This document shows, piece by piece, positions 17,737 to 27,937 of a stretch of 64,000 nt of DNA (within the stretch, counting starts at the first letter, position 1; each line of letters begins with the position of its first letter). This DNA comes from Xiashengella succiniciproducens. GTDB lineage: Bacteria; Bacteroidota; Bacteroidia; Bacteroidales; Marinilabiliaceae. The position numbers and the translations under genes were made by a program. The notes under the pieces are model-generated. The model saw only the letters and a list, made by a program, of their open reading frames with translations. It did not search any database and was not told the DNA's origin. Location: positions 434,001 through 498,000 of the forward strand of contig NZ_CP098400.1 of the NCBI RefSeq assembly GCF_023674465.1, in the 5' to 3' direction.

Positions 17737-18138
17737 ATGCAGTTGATCTACAATGAGAATGTAGAGCTGATCTACGATCCGGATAGTTTTGAGTTATTAC
17801 AGACCTGGAAAGGTTTTGTGCCTTCAGGTTTGTTTCGTGAGGTCATTGACACTTCGCTTGATTTCATTCGCAGCAATAAAGTTGATCTGCTTATATCCGA
17901 CACCTCACGTCAAAAGGTTATCAGCGGAAATGACGCTGAGTATGCAGCATCTGTCCTTGATGCAATGTTTACCGCAGGCCTTTTTGCAATGGCATTCGTC
18001 CTGCCTCAGGACGTATTCATGCGGTTCTCGCTCAAGAAGTTTGCCGATGCCGGTATTGATGCAGATAGGGTTGGCTATTTCAACAAAATTGAAGATGCCC
18101 GTAAATGGGGTGGTTTTGTGAAGTCAGCAAAAGGCTGA
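17737..18138 (+). CDS. Small STAS/SpoIIAA-like protein B (GRAS-associated)
   Basis: This 133-residue soluble protein begins 24 bases after the GRAS gene. It repeats the pattern of the first gene of the operon: WKGF (24-27), FREVIDTSLDF, SDTSRQ, EYAASVLDAMF, AMAFVLPQDV and a final EDARKW. The identical spacing of these blocks indicates duplication, with one copy on each side of the GRAS gene. It has a longer basic tail than copy A. Two different STAS-like partners could make a heteromeric complex or act at different conditions; this is inference. The operon ends at the terminator 18162-18193. Confidence 0.65.
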   Translation: MQLIYNENVELIYDPDSFELLQTWKGFVPSGLFREVIDTSLDFIRSNKVDLLISDTSRQKVISGNDAEYAASVLDAMFTAGLFAMAFVLPQDVFMRFSLKKFADAGIDADRVGYFNKIEDARKWGGFVKSAKG

Positions 18139-18161
18139 TCTTGAAAGTATGCTGGAAAAAG

Positions 18162-18193
18162 AAAAGCCGGCTCCTCGGGAAGCCGGCTTTTTT
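18162..18193 (+). terminator. Intrinsic terminator of the STAS-GRAS operon
   Basis: AAAAGCCGGCT (18162-18172) and AGCCGGCTTTT (18181-18191) form an 11-bp stem with an 8-base loop, followed by TTT. It separates the operon from the pssA promoter. Confidence 0.85.
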
Positions 18194-18215
18194 AGGTATA
18201 ATCGTCCCGGAACCA

Positions 18216-18245
18216 TTGGCTAACTAATATGATTGCGTAACTTTG
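18216..18245 (+). promoter_or_regulatory. pssA promoter
   Basis: TTG at 18216-18218, a 19-base spacer and TAACTTTG at 18238-18245 match the Bacteroidetes sigma-ABfr consensus closely. The start codon follows 18 bases later, giving a very short 5' leader. Confidence 0.75.
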
Positions 18246-18263
18246 GCCCGAATGAAATTTTGA

Positions 18264-19010
18264 ATGATGACAATAACAAGACATATTCCCAATATGCTGA
18301 CCTGCGGTAATCTCCTGCTTGGGGCATTGGGTACCTATATGGCTATCAGTGGCAGACCTGAACTGACAGTATGGGCGGTACTGCTTGCGGCTGTACTTGA
18401 TTTCTTTGACGGTTTTGCTGCTCGTCTTCTTAAAGCATATAGCGCTATTGGCAAGGATCTCGATTCATTGGCAGATCTGGTAAGTTTTGGAGTAGCCCCG
18501 GCTGCTGTACTGAGTTCAATGCTCCACTATCATTTTGTGGGTACCTGGGGCGGAGAGTTTATGAATCTTGAGACCAGGCAGCAGTTTATACTGCTTTGCC
18601 CCTTCCTGTTGGCTGCCTTTGCTGCATTGCGACTGGCTAAGTTCAACAATGACAGTCGTCAGACAGAGAACTTTATTGGACTTACAACAACAGCCACTGC
18701 TATGTTTGTTGTATCTCTGTTTTACCTCGTCGTTTCCCGTGGTGGAGCCTGGCTTGCATTTACAAGCCCGCTGTATGTCCTGATTCTTGTTGCTGTATTT
18801 TGCGCATTGCTGGTCAGTGAGATCCCTATGTTCTCACTTAAATTCAAGAGTTTTGAATGGAAGGGCAATGAAAACCGCTATATTCTTTTGATAATCTCAC
18901 TTGTTGCTGTAATCCTTCTTGGAGCCGGAGCTCTGGCTCTTATTGTGCCGGTATATGTATTATACTCAGCAGTGTTAATGCTAGGTGGCAAATTGTCAGC
19001 AAAAGCATAG
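18264..19010 (+). CDS. pssA: CDP-diacylglycerol-serine O-phosphatidyltransferase
   Basis: This 248-residue integral membrane protein has the CDP-alcohol phosphotransferase signature DGFAARLLKAYSAIGKDLDS (about 48-67) with the required Asp residues, and about seven to eight hydrophobic segments. It starts with MMTITRHIPNMLTCGNLLLG, typical of bacterial PssA; either of the two first Met codons could initiate. It makes phosphatidylserine, the substrate of the decarboxylase whose end is at the left edge. It has its own consensus promoter. Confidence 0.9.
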   Translation: MMTITRHIPNMLTCGNLLLGALGTYMAISGRPELTVWAVLLAAVLDFFDGFAARLLKAYSAIGKDLDSLADLVSFGVAPAAVLSSMLHYHFVGTWGGEFMNLETRQQFILLCPFLLAAFAALRLAKFNNDSRQTENFIGLTTTATAMFVVSLFYLVVSRGGAWLAFTSPLYVLILVAVFCALLVSEIPMFSLKFKSFEWKGNENRYILLIISLVAVILLGAGALALIVPVYVLYSAVLMLGGKLSAKA

Positions 19011-19167
19011 CATGCAGAAACACAGGCGTTAAGTCGCCAGACTATTTGAGGGCAGACATCCCAAAAAATTGAACAAAGTAGTAAATTTTGTTGTTGCCTT
19101 AGCTCGCAGCAAGGTGGCATATATTCACTATTTTCTTATATTGTCGTTTAATTAATCGGATAGTCGG

Positions 19168-22047
19168 ATGCCTTCAGTACTTATTCATAATTTGGTGCTG
19201 CTGATTGCACTAACCAGCTTTTATGGCTTTTTCCTTCAGCACTTTCAAGGAAAACCGAGGAGTTTCAAATTTGTTATAGGCATTTGGTTTGGTCTTGCTG
19301 CTATAGCCGGTATGATGCAGCCCTTTGAGTTGTACGAGGGTCTATTCTTCGATGGCAGGGCTATTATAATAGGACTTGCTTCCTTTTTCGGGGGCTGGAT
19401 TCCGGCATCCATTTCCTCCCTTCTTTCAATGTCTTTTCGTATTTATCTCGGTGGTACCGGTGTGTATGCCGGTGTGTGTACGATTATCGTCAGTGCGTTA
19501 TTGGGTTTGGGTGTAAGGATGTACTACAAGCACAAGGTAACTTCTCTAAGAATTTGGGATTATTATGTTTTAGGTCTTCTTGTGTCTATTGGAATGCTTG
19601 TGAGTCAGTTTGCTAATCCATGGGATGACGCGATATGGGCATTGTCACAAATATGGTATTCTATCCTGCTGATATATCCTATAGGATTCATTCTTATTGC
19701 AGGATTGCTTTCCAGGGAGGAACGGCGACTTGAGAACGAGGCAGCTCTCAATGAGTCGGAAAGAAAGTTGCGTACTACATTATACAGTATAGGAGACGGA
19801 GTTATTACAACTGATGCCAAAGGTCAAATAACTATTATGAACCCTGCTGCTGAAAGAATGACAGGATGGCATGAGATTGATGCTATAGGAAAGGATATAG
19901 ATGAGGTATTGGTAATTGTAGATAAGTCGGGAGAGAGGACCGAGTCGCCTGTAAGGCGAGTTCTTCGTGAGAAAAAGATCGTAGGTCGGGATTCTTTCTT
20001 GTTGCTAGTCTCGAGGGATGGGAAAGAATTGCCGGTAAGCGATAGCGGTGCCCCTATAATACTAGACAAAGAACGTTTGGGTGGTGCAGTACTGGTACTT
20101 AGGGATCATAGTGAAGCTTATCAATTTGAAAAAGAAATATTGGAGAAAGAATATTTCCTTAGTGAGTCACAGAAAGCCGGAAGGGTTGGATCTTATCTGC
20201 TGGACTTGCAGACTCAGGAGTGGAAATCATCGGCTGTTCTGAATGATATTTTTGGTGTTGATGAGAATTTTACGAAAGATCCGGATGCGTGGTTACAACT
20301 TGTACATCCGGAACACCGGGAAGAAGTACATAGGTGTCTATTGGATGTTGCCCATGGTGTATATGAGACATTCGACAAGGAGTACAGGATTATTCGTAAG
20401 TCGGATGGAAGTGTAAGATGGGTCCATGGCTATGGTATCTTAAGGTATGATAACAAAGGAAAGGCATTTGCAATGCTGGGCACCATACAGGATGTTACCG
20501 AAGCCATCGAAGCCAGGGAACGTCTTGAGAAGAGCGAGCATAAGTTCAGAAAGCTGTTTGAAAACCATTCTGCTATACACATGCTGCTGGATCCTGGAAC
20601 GGGGAGAATAATGTCGGCCAACAAGGCTGCTGCCGAGTTTTATGGATGGAGTACTGAAGAGCTCAATAATATGTACGTCCACCAGATCAATGTTATGGAA
20701 AGGGACGACATTATTGAAATGATGAGGAAGGTTAAGGAGGGTCATCTTAACCATATAGAGGTTAAGCACCGTCTTGCCGACGGAAGGGTTAGGGATGTGG
20801 AGATATTTTCGAGCCGGGTTGACGTTTTGGATGAGGAGTATCTGTATGCCATCATCCATGATATAACTGACAAAAAGCAATTGGTTGAGGATCTTGTTAA
20901 GGCAAAGGAGAAGGCTGAGGAGAGTGACCTACTGAAGTCGGCCTTTATGGCCAATATGAGTCATGAGATACGTACTCCGCTTAATGGTATTCTTGGTTTT
21001 ACAAGCCTTCTTACTACAGAGGATCCGGAGGATCTGCCTCCTCCGGACAAGAGGAAGGAATATGCTGCTATAATAGAGAGAAGTGCCGACAATTTGATGC
21101 AGCTTATAAATGACATTCTGGATATATCCAAGTTGGATGCCGGTCAGATGAATATTGAAAAGAGGGAGTTTAACCTTCTGATGACTCTCAATTCATTGGA
21201 ACTTATATATCAGAAGCGCTTAGACGATATCAAGAAGGATATTAGACTCAGGACCAAATATCCCTTGGCACCTATGGTGGTTAAGGGAGATGAGGCACGT
21301 CTTACTCAGATATTTACCAACTTGCTTGACAATGCTGTCAAGTTTACTGACAAGGGAGAAATTGCATTTGGTATCAGATCTCTTAGTGATTCTGAGATAA
21401 GCTTCTTTGTCTCTGATACAGGCAAGGGTATACCCCGGGAGAAGCAGGCTCGTATTTTCAAACGTTTTGCTCAGGAGGACGATACTATCTCCAGACGGTA
21501 TGGAGGTACCGGACTGGGTCTTGCAATAGTCAAGAGTTTGCTTGATTTGATGGGTGGCAGCATAAGACTTGATTCCACTCCCGGAGGAGGTTCATGTTTT
21601 GAGTTTACTTTGCCATTGAAAGTAGATACCAATGCCAGTGCTGCTGAGGATAGAGCCGGTGGGGAGGGGGCGGTAAGTTCAGGTCGTTTGTCTATTCTCT
21701 TGGTCGAAGACGATCCGGTCAACCAATTGTATTACAAGGAGGTGCTCCGTGAGCCCGACTTCAATCTGTATATGGCCCCAACAGGTAAGGAAGCACTTGA
21801 GCTATTCAAGGCTTTCAGTCCTGAAGTCATCCTGCTTGACATAAGGCTGCCTGATATCAATGGACTTGAGGTAGCCCGTCAGATCAGGGCAACAGGAAGC
21901 AAGGTCTGGATTATTGGACAGTCAGCTTATGCTATGGCGGGAGATGAGCAGGCGGCAATAGATGCAGGCTGTAACGAATATCTGACAAAGCCGGTAAAAG
22001 CTAGCGTCCTGTTGAAGAGGTTGCACACTCTTGCAGGACTTCACTAA
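19168..22047 (+). CDS. 5TM-PAS hybrid histidine kinase with receiver domain
   Basis: This 959-residue membrane protein has an N-terminal 5TM-5TMR_LYT-like sensor (about 1-190, with FDGRAIIIGLASFFGGWIPA and a GGTGVYAG loop), three PAS domains (about 198-310, 325-450, 455-575), HisKA with NMSHEIRTPLNGI (His599), HATPase (about 690-810; SDTGKGIPREKQ, YGGTGLGLAI) and a C-terminal receiver with the phospho-acceptor near Asp891 (VILLDIRLPD). No DNA-binding output is present, so signal must pass to a separate phosphotransfer or response protein, none of which is adjacent. LytS-type 5TM domains bind unknown small ligands or sense envelope state. Confidence 0.9.
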   Translation: MPSVLIHNLVLLIALTSFYGFFLQHFQGKPRSFKFVIGIWFGLAAIAGMMQPFELYEGLFFDGRAIIIGLASFFGGWIPASISSLLSMSFRIYLGGTGVYAGVCTIIVSALLGLGVRMYYKHKVTSLRIWDYYVLGLLVSIGMLVSQFANPWDDAIWALSQIWYSILLIYPIGFILIAGLLSREERRLENEAALNESERKLRTTLYSIGDGVITTDAKGQITIMNPAAERMTGWHEIDAIGKDIDEVLVIVDKSGERTESPVRRVLREKKIVGRDSFLLLVSRDGKELPVSDSGAPIILDKERLGGAVLVLRDHSEAYQFEKEILEKEYFLSESQKAGRVGSYLLDLQTQEWKSSAVLNDIFGVDENFTKDPDAWLQLVHPEHREEVHRCLLDVAHGVYETFDKEYRIIRKSDGSVRWVHGYGILRYDNKGKAFAMLGTIQDVTEAIEARERLEKSEHKFRKLFENHSAIHMLLDPGTGRIMSANKAAAEFYGWSTEELNNMYVHQINVMERDDIIEMMRKVKEGHLNHIEVKHRLADGRVRDVEIFSSRVDVLDEEYLYAIIHDITDKKQLVEDLVKAKEKAEESDLLKSAFMANMSHEIRTPLNGILGFTSLLTTEDPEDLPPPDKRKEYAAIIERSADNLMQLINDILDISKLDAGQMNIEKREFNLLMTLNSLELIYQKRLDDIKKDIRLRTKYPLAPMVVKGDEARLTQIFTNLLDNAVKFTDKGEIAFGIRSLSDSEISFFVSDTGKGIPREKQARIFKRFAQEDDTISRRYGGTGLGLAIVKSLLDLMGGSIRLDSTPGGGSCFEFTLPLKVDTNASAAEDRAGGEGAVSSGRLSILLVEDDPVNQLYYKEVLREPDFNLYMAPTGKEALELFKAFSPEVILLDIRLPDINGLEVARQIRATGSKVWIIGQSAYAMAGDEQAAIDAGCNEYLTKPVKASVLLKRLHTLAGLH

Positions 22048-22080
22048 GTAACCCAAGATAATACTTAATAAATTCATGCT

Positions 22081-24414
22081 ATGAGACTACATCAATTATT
22101 AATCATTAGTGCGACGCTGGTAATGTTTGCATGTAACCCCAAACCACAGGTAGCACCAGTAATAGATAAGGATCCTGCGATTGAGAGAAAGGTCGAGGAT
22201 CTTTTAAGCAAGATGACCCTTGATGAAAAGATAGGTCAGATGACCCAGCTTTCTATAGACGTTATGTGGGATAGAGAAGCCAGAAGGGCGGGTACGTTTA
22301 AATTTGATGAAGCTATACTGGATTCAGTAATTGTTAAATACAAGGTTGGATCCATCCTTAATATTCCCGGTGTAGCTCAGACACCTGAACGTTGGAATGA
22401 GATAATCTCAGTGTTACAACAAAAGTCAATAGATGCAACAGGTATACCCTGCCTTTACGGACTAGATCAGAACCATGGAGCTTCCTATACCATGGGAGCC
22501 ATAATGTTTCCACAGCCAATCAATATGGCTGCTTCATTTAACCGGGATCTTGTACATGAAGCTGCAGTTATCACTGCATATGAGACCAGGGCCAGCAGTG
22601 TGCCCTGGACCTTCAATCCAACACTTGACCTGGGACGTGATCCACGCTGGTCAAGGTTGTGGGAGAACTATGGAGAGGATGCTTTTGTGAATGCTGAGAT
22701 GGGACGTGTTGCCACTCTTGGCATGCAAGGTAAGGACCCGAATCATGTTGGCAGAGAGAATATAGCGGTTTGTGTCAAGCACTACATGGGTTATGGAGTT
22801 CCCGTTTCTGGCAAGGACCGTACTCCTGCTATTATTAGCCCAAGTGACCTTCGTGACAAGCACTTTGCTCCCTATCTGGCATCAATACAGGCCGGAGCCC
22901 TGTCAATAATGGTAAACTCAGGAAGTGTTAACGGTGTACCTGTTCATGCCAACTACCAGTTGCTCACTCAGTGGCTAAAGGAAGAATTAAACTGGGACGG
23001 TCTGATAGTAACCGACTGGGCTGATATCAACAATCTGTTCAACCGCGAAAAGGTTGCTGCCAATAAGAAGGAAGCAATTAAGATGGCAATCAATGCCGGT
23101 ATAGATATGTCAATGGATCCATACAGCTGGGACTTTTGCGTGCTGCTTAAGGAACTTGTTGAAGAAGGCCAGGTAAGTATGGAACGCATTGATGATGCGG
23201 CAAGAAGGGTTCTCAGACTTAAATTCCGTCTTGGTTTGTTTGAAGAATCACTGCATGATCCAAAATCCTATCCTCTGTTTGGCAGCACTGAGCATTACAA
23301 TGTTGCCGTGAAGGCTGCTGAAGAGTCAATGATTCTGCTAAAAAATAAGGATAATATTCTGCCACTTACCAAGGGTACAAAGATCCTTGTTACTGGTCCC
23401 AATGCCAACTCAATGCGTACTCTTAACGGAGGATGGACTTATACATGGCAGGGTGAAAGGACAGATATCTTTACTGGTGAATACAACACGTTGCTGGAAG
23501 GTCTTGCTGCTAAGTTTGGTGCCGGTAATATAATCTATGAACCAGGTGTAACCTATAAGGATGGAGCTAACTGGTGGGAAGAAAATACTCCGGAGATTGA
23601 CAAGGCTGTCTCAGCAGCAGCTAAGGCAGATGTCATCGTTGTATGTGTAGGAGAGAACTCATATTGCGAGACCCCTGGCAATCTTACAGATCTTACAATG
23701 TCAGCCAATCAGCGTGAGTTGGTAAAAGCACTTGCGAAAACAGGTAAGCCCATAGTGCTTGTGCTCAATCAGGGACGTCCCCGTATTATCAAGGATATCG
23801 AACCACTGGCATCAGCCATAGTTTATACCCTACTGCCGGGTAATGCCGGAGGTGATGCCTTTGCCAACCTGATAAGCGGAGAGGCCAACTTCAGTGGAAA
23901 ACTGCCCTTTACCTATCCATTGGAAGTCAACTCGCTTACAACATACGATTATAAAGTAAGCGAAGAATCGGACACCATGGAGGGAGCATATAATTACAAT
24001 GCTTCACGTTCACTACAGTGGCCCTTTGGCTATGGTCTGAGCTATACAACCTTCAGGTACGGAGACCTGAAGGTCAACAAAGAGAATTTTACAGCTGACG
24101 ATGAACTGGTCTTTGAGGTGGAAGTAACGAATACAGGTAAGGTAAAAGGAAAAGAAGCTGTTCTGCTTTATAGTACCGACCTAGTAGCTTCTATTGTCCC
24201 TGACGCACGTCGTCTGAGGGCTTTTGAGAAGGTTGAGCTGGAACCGGGTCAAACCAGGACAGTTAAACTTGCACTAAAAGGGAAGGACCTTGCTTTTGTC
24301 GGCTTTGATGGTAAGTGGATACTGGAGGAAGGTGACTTTGAGATCAACGTAGGTGATAAGAAGCTGACTCTGAGATGTACTAAAACAAAGAAGTGGGATA
24401 CACCCAACAGATAG
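22081..24414 (+). CDS. bglX: Glycoside hydrolase family 3 beta-glucosidase lipoprotein
   Basis: This 777-residue protein starts with a lipoprotein signal (LVMFAC, Cys19 region), so it is probably anchored on the periplasmic or outer-membrane side. The GH3 N-terminal TIM barrel has KHYMGYG, and [10 protein letters not shown] contains the predicted nucleophile Asp312. The GH3 C-terminal domain (about 400-620) and a fibronectin-III-like domain at the end (about 670-770, [17 protein letters not shown]) follow. It likely removes terminal glucosyl or related beta-linked residues from oligosaccharides. Single gene upstream of hemerythrin; not clearly part of the GH43 locus. Symbol by similarity to E. 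coli BglX. Confidence 0.88.
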   Translation: MRLHQLLIISATLVMFACNPKPQVAPVIDKDPAIERKVEDLLSKMTLDEKIGQMTQLSIDVMWDREARRAGTFKFDEAILDSVIVKYKVGSILNIPGVAQTPERWNEIISVLQQKSIDATGIPCLYGLDQNHGASYTMGAIMFPQPINMAASFNRDLVHEAAVITAYETRASSVPWTFNPTLDLGRDPRWSRLWENYGEDAFVNAEMGRVATLGMQGKDPNHVGRENIAVCVKHYMGYGVPVSGKDRTPAIISPSDLRDKHFAPYLASIQAGALSIMVNSGSVNGVPVHANYQLLTQWLKEELNWDGLIVTDWADINNLFNREKVAANKKEAIKMAINAGIDMSMDPYSWDFCVLLKELVEEGQVSMERIDDAARRVLRLKFRLGLFEESLHDPKSYPLFGSTEHYNVAVKAAEESMILLKNKDNILPLTKGTKILVTGPNANSMRTLNGGWTYTWQGERTDIFTGEYNTLLEGLAAKFGAGNIIYEPGVTYKDGANWWEENTPEIDKAVSAAAKADVIVVCVGENSYCETPGNLTDLTMSANQRELVKALAKTGKPIVLVLNQGRPRIIKDIEPLASAIVYTLLPGNAGGDAFANLISGEANFSGKLPFTYPLEVNSLTTYDYKVSEESDTMEGAYNYNASRSLQWPFGYGLSYTTFRYGDLKVNKENFTADDELVFEVEVTNTGKVKGKEAVLLYSTDLVASIVPDARRLRAFEKVELEPGQTRTVKLALKGKDLAFVGFDGKWILEEGDFEINVGDKKLTLRCTKTKKWDTPNR

Positions 24415-24551
24415 GTATTATACATATATGAACGTATAGCCTCTCTGCCTGTAGTTGTTTTATGTTTTTTTATCCAAAAACCGGAATGGCTACTGATAAC
24501 AGGTGTATAAATTATGTATATCTTTAGCGACAAACTTCAAATAGAGAGAAT

Positions 24552-24941
24552 ATGATAGTAAAATGGACAGAGGAGCTTACAGTCAAGAATGAGAAACTGG
24601 ATGCAGAGCATCAGAAGTGGATTCAGATCCTGAATAATTTCTATGAAGGCCTGAGGGATAACAAACCTAAAGAGAGTCTTTTGGAACTTATACAAGAGAT
24701 GTATGATTACACAAAATACCACTTTGCCAGTGAAGAGGAGTATATGAAGTCGGTCAACTATCCAAGGTTGGCTGAACATCAGGAAAAGCACCGCTATTTT
24801 GAAGGAAGGATCAAGGAATTTTATGATCGTATCAACGATGGTAAACTTGTAGTTTCTTTGGAGGTGACAAATTTCCTTAAGACATGGCTGATTAATCATA
24901 TAAAAGGAGAAGATCAGCAGTATTCAGCGCATAAAGGTTAA
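24552..24941 (+). CDS. Bacteriohemerythrin
   Basis: This 129-residue single-domain oxygen-binding protein has the full set of diiron ligands visible: His20 in DAEHQKW, HxxxE in YHFASEEE (about 57-61), HQEKH (about 76-80) and HIKGED near 115-120. It reversibly binds O2 and may buffer or deliver oxygen. Its position convergent with the cytochrome bd operon suggests a role in microoxic respiration or oxygen defence, as inference. It ends before a strong bidirectional terminator. Confidence 0.92.
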   Translation: MIVKWTEELTVKNEKLDAEHQKWIQILNNFYEGLRDNKPKESLLELIQEMYDYTKYHFASEEEYMKSVNYPRLAEHQEKHRYFEGRIKEFYDRINDGKLVVSLEVTNFLKTWLINHIKGEDQQYSAHKG

Positions 24942-24947
24942 ATAATA

Positions 24948-24977
24948 AAGCCCCGCGCCTGTAGGCGCGGGGCTTTT
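24948..24977. terminator. Bidirectional terminator between hemerythrin and cyd operon
   Basis: AAGCCCCGCGCC (24948-24959) and GGCGCGGGGCTT (24964-24975) form a perfect 12-bp GC-rich stem with a 4-base loop. T runs follow on both strands, so it serves both convergent units. Confidence 0.85.
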
Positions 24978-25013
24978 CTATCATATAGCAGAGAGGTTAA
25001 CACCTCTTTGTTC

Positions 25014-25166
25014 CTACTCCTTATTCTCCAGTTCCTTTTCTTCTTCCTGGGTAACTGTTTTCCATTTCTTGTCAAAGGCCTTAATCGCATAGCGGGCAGT
25101 GTGTAAACCACCCACTATTACTACGAGCCAGAGCAGATACCAGATTATTGCAGATGTATAACTCAT
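25014..25166 (-). CDS. 50-residue CydX-like membrane protein at the end of the cyd operon
   Basis: A short ORF begins with ATG at 25166, 18 bases after cydB, and ends at TAG 25014-25016. It encodes one membrane helix with an aromatic start (MSYTSAIIWYLLWLVVIVGG, residues 1-20), a basic stretch (ARYAIKAFDKKWK) and an acidic tail (EEEKELENKE). This layout (single N-out helix starting with W/Y residues, charged short tail, position after cydAB) parallels the small CydX subunit of cytochrome bd, but I see no clear sequence identity with it. It was found by reading the gap after cydB. Confidence 0.75.
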   Translation of the reverse strand: MSYTSAIIWYLLWLVVIVGGLHTARYAIKAFDKKWKTVTQEEEKELENKE

Positions 25167-25184
25167 AAACGAATTCTTGATCGG

Positions 25185-26318
25185 TTAATAAATATGGGAA
25201 TCTGTCGATTTCAGTTCTTCCCTGGTCATAGGTTTGTTGTTGATTGACCTCCATGCGTACCAGATATATACTATTACAAAGGGTACCAGCAGAGATACAT
25301 AACTCATCACAGTAAGGGTAAAATGGCTTGAGGAGCCGTTGACTATCGTGATAGAGCTTTGCAGGTCGTAACTTGAAGGGTAGAAGGCTGTGTTGTTGTA
25401 ACCTGCTGCCAGCAGCAGATTCAATACGGCTAGGAAGGTTCCACCTCCTGTGTACCAGATACCCTTGTTGGACTTTGTGAAGATGCTTATGCCGATACCC
25501 CACAGTACCAGGACAACACCGGCAAGCAGGAGCAGTCCTACTATTGGCATCTCAAGGAAATTGTGCAGGTACTTGTTGGCTTGCAAAAAGACCTCACCAT
25601 TGGCTGGATTCACAGCAAAGCCGTCCCTGAAGAGCAACCAGATAAAGAATACCAGAAAGGATACTACAAATGGAATTGCATTACGTGGCACTTTGCTGCG
25701 TATACGAGACTCAAGAGCTTCATCGCTGATTGAGTTAAGGAAATACAGCAGGCCCAGCGTCCTTGCAAGGAAGAATACAGCCAGACCCAACATCAGATTG
25801 TGCAGGTTGAATAGCAGTTCTATACCTCTTAATGGTGATTGCCAGAATGATTCATTCATATCGTTGATGAAGAATTGAGAACCAGTAAAGAAAGAGGCTA
25901 CTACAACACCAACAAGGAAGGTTCCCAGCAGACCGTTTATAAAGAGGAGAACTTCGTATGTTTTAGCACCAAAAAAGTTGTTGGGACGGGATCTAAACTC
26001 GTATGATACTGCCTGAAACACAAAGGCAAAGAGCAGTATTATCCAGGCGGCATAGGCCCCTCCGAAACTGGTACTGTAAAACAGGGGGAAGGCAGCAAAA
26101 AATGCACCTCCGAAAGTTACAAGAGTGGTAAACGTAAACTCCCACTTACGGCCCAGTACGTTTATCAGCATTGTACGTTCATCATTATCCCTGGCAAGGC
26201 AGGCAAACAGTGTCTGCCCTCCCTGCACAAACATCAGCAGTACGAGCACGGCACCCAGTACCGATATTATAAACCACCAGTAATGCTGAAGTGCAAGATG
26301 TGACATGGTTTCAAACAT
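25185..26318 (-). CDS. cydB: Cytochrome bd ubiquinol oxidase subunit II
   Basis: This 377-residue protein has about nine hydrophobic helices, beginning YWWFIISVLGAVLVLLMFVQGGQTLF and including RKWEFTFTTLVTFGGAFFAAFP, characteristic of CydB. It forms the quinol oxidase with CydA, whose stop is 4 bases upstream. The pair reduces O2 to water with high affinity and builds proton motive force. No premature stop or missing segment seen. Confidence 0.93.
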   Translation of the reverse strand: MFETMSHLALQHYWWFIISVLGAVLVLLMFVQGGQTLFACLARDNDERTMLINVLGRKWEFTFTTLVTFGGAFFAAFPLFYSTSFGGAYAAWIILLFAFVFQAVSYEFRSRPNNFFGAKTYEVLLFINGLLGTFLVGVVVASFFTGSQFFINDMNESFWQSPLRGIELLFNLHNLMLGLAVFFLARTLGLLYFLNSISDEALESRIRSKVPRNAIPFVVSFLVFFIWLLFRDGFAVNPANGEVFLQANKYLHNFLEMPIVGLLLLAGVVLVLWGIGISIFTKSNKGIWYTGGGTFLAVLNLLLAAGYNNTAFYPSSYDLQSSITIVNGSSSHFTLTVMSYVSLLVPFVIVYIWYAWRSINNKPMTREELKSTDSHIY

Positions 26319-26322
26319 AGTA

Positions 26323-27924
26323 TTACTCCTCTTTCTTTTTAGGTCCTATTTTTATCTGCTTCAACATAATTTTAACCTCGGCTATAAATAGACCGATGAA
26401 TACCACGGTAAACAGGAAGAATGTGGTCATTACTGCACCAGCATCAATATTTGTGACGGCTTTCATGGTCGGCATCAGATCCTGAATAACCCATGGCTGC
26501 CTTCCCACCTCTGCAACTATCCAGCCTGCCTGAGATGCTACATAGGCAAGTGGTATGGTCCATACACAGATCCACAGCAACCACTTCTTGGTATGCAAGG
26601 TGTTCCTGAATACCAGATATAAGACAACTATGAATAGTAAGAGGAAGTATCCGCCCAGCATTACCATAATGTGGAAGGCATAGAAAGTCATAGAAATAGG
26701 GGGAACCATCCTGAAGGCATTGGCTTCAAGCTTCTCGGGATCCGGGTCATAATAATTACCATAACCGAAATAGCGCATATAATCGTCATTAAATTCCGGA
26801 TCCTCAAACCTGGCCCTTAATGCCTTGTACTCTTCACCTTCGGGATCTTCCTTCTGAGCTTTCTTATATGCTACCAGAGCCTGTTGAGCTTCATAGCCAC
26901 GTCTGATCTTTTCATGGTAAGACATGATGCCTCGCTCTTCATTACCCATGATCAGGTCTTTAATACCTGCCACATATGCATTGGGATCGTTATAGGCCAA
27001 AATAGAAAGCATAGAGGGAACCTCTATCTTGATATGAAACTCAGCCTGACTATCCTCATCTAAATTCTTATGCAGATCCTTGCCTTTAAGTATGCCGAAG
27101 GCTACCAGTCCGGCACCTTCCTTGCCCTCATAAAGGGATTCCATGGCAGCAAACTTCATAGGCTGGGTCTTTACAATTTCTTTGGCAGAACTGTCACCTG
27201 TTGCGATTAGTATCAGGGAACTTAGCAAACCGAAACTGGCTGATACTACTATACTACGCTTGGCCAGCAGTAACTCACGCCTCTTGATAAGGTACCAGGC
27301 GCTGACACCGATGACGAAGATAGCTGCAAGTACAAAACCTGAAGTTATCGTATGCAGGAACTTGTTGACAGCAGTAGGAGAGAGCAGAACATCCCAGAAG
27401 TTGGTCATCTCATTACGAGCCATATCGGGATTGAACTTTGTGCCAACGGGATTTTGCATCCAGGAGTTGGCTACAAGAATCCAGAGAGCTGACAAACTTG
27501 CTCCAAAGGCAGTAAGCCAGGTTGAAACCAGGTGAAAGCGCTTGCTTACCTTATCCCAACCAAAGAACATAATTGCAATAAAGGTACTCTCCATAAAGAA
27601 GGCCATGATACCTTCGATGGCCAGGGGAGCTCCGAAGATGTCTCCGACAAACCAGGAATAGTTACTCCAGTTGGTACCAAATTCAAACTCAAGGATAATA
27701 CCGGTAGCAACTCCAATCGCAAAGTTGATACCAAAGATCTTCATCCAGTATTTTGTGATCCTCTTCCATTCCGGGTCCCCGGTACGATAATAAATCGTCT
27801 CCATAAAGGCCAATATGTATGTTATGCCAATGGTGAGGGGAACAAAGATCCAGTGAAACATGGCGGTTAGGGCAAACTGAGCCCTTGACCAATTGACCAG
27901 CGTAAAGTCAATATTTTCAAACAT
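26323..27924 (-). CDS. cydA: Cytochrome bd ubiquinol oxidase subunit I
   Basis: This 533-residue membrane protein carries heme ligands in the expected places: His24 in MFHWIFVPLTIG, a second His in KFLHTITSGFVLAA, and the HIMVMLGGYF helix with the Met ligand. The periplasmic Q-loop starts at KFAAMESLYE and is followed by an insert rich in Glu/Lys (YKKAQKEDPEGEEYKALRAR split by charged runs), usual in Bacteroidetes members. It oxidises quinol and reduces O2 at the b595/d centre. Preceded by DUF4492 with a 13-base gap. Confidence 0.95.
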   Translation of the reverse strand: MFENIDFTLVNWSRAQFALTAMFHWIFVPLTIGITYILAFMETIYYRTGDPEWKRITKYWMKIFGINFAIGVATGIILEFEFGTNWSNYSWFVGDIFGAPLAIEGIMAFFMESTFIAIMFFGWDKVSKRFHLVSTWLTAFGASLSALWILVANSWMQNPVGTKFNPDMARNEMTNFWDVLLSPTAVNKFLHTITSGFVLAAIFVIGVSAWYLIKRRELLLAKRSIVVSASFGLLSSLILIATGDSSAKEIVKTQPMKFAAMESLYEGKEGAGLVAFGILKGKDLHKNLDEDSQAEFHIKIEVPSMLSILAYNDPNAYVAGIKDLIMGNEERGIMSYHEKIRRGYEAQQALVAYKKAQKEDPEGEEYKALRARFEDPEFNDDYMRYFGYGNYYDPDPEKLEANAFRMVPPISMTFYAFHIMVMLGGYFLLLFIVVLYLVFRNTLHTKKWLLWICVWTIPLAYVASQAGWIVAEVGRQPWVIQDLMPTMKAVTNIDAGAVMTTFFLFTVVFIGLFIAEVKIMLKQIKIGPKKKEE

Positions 27925-27937
27925 AGAGAGATGTAAT

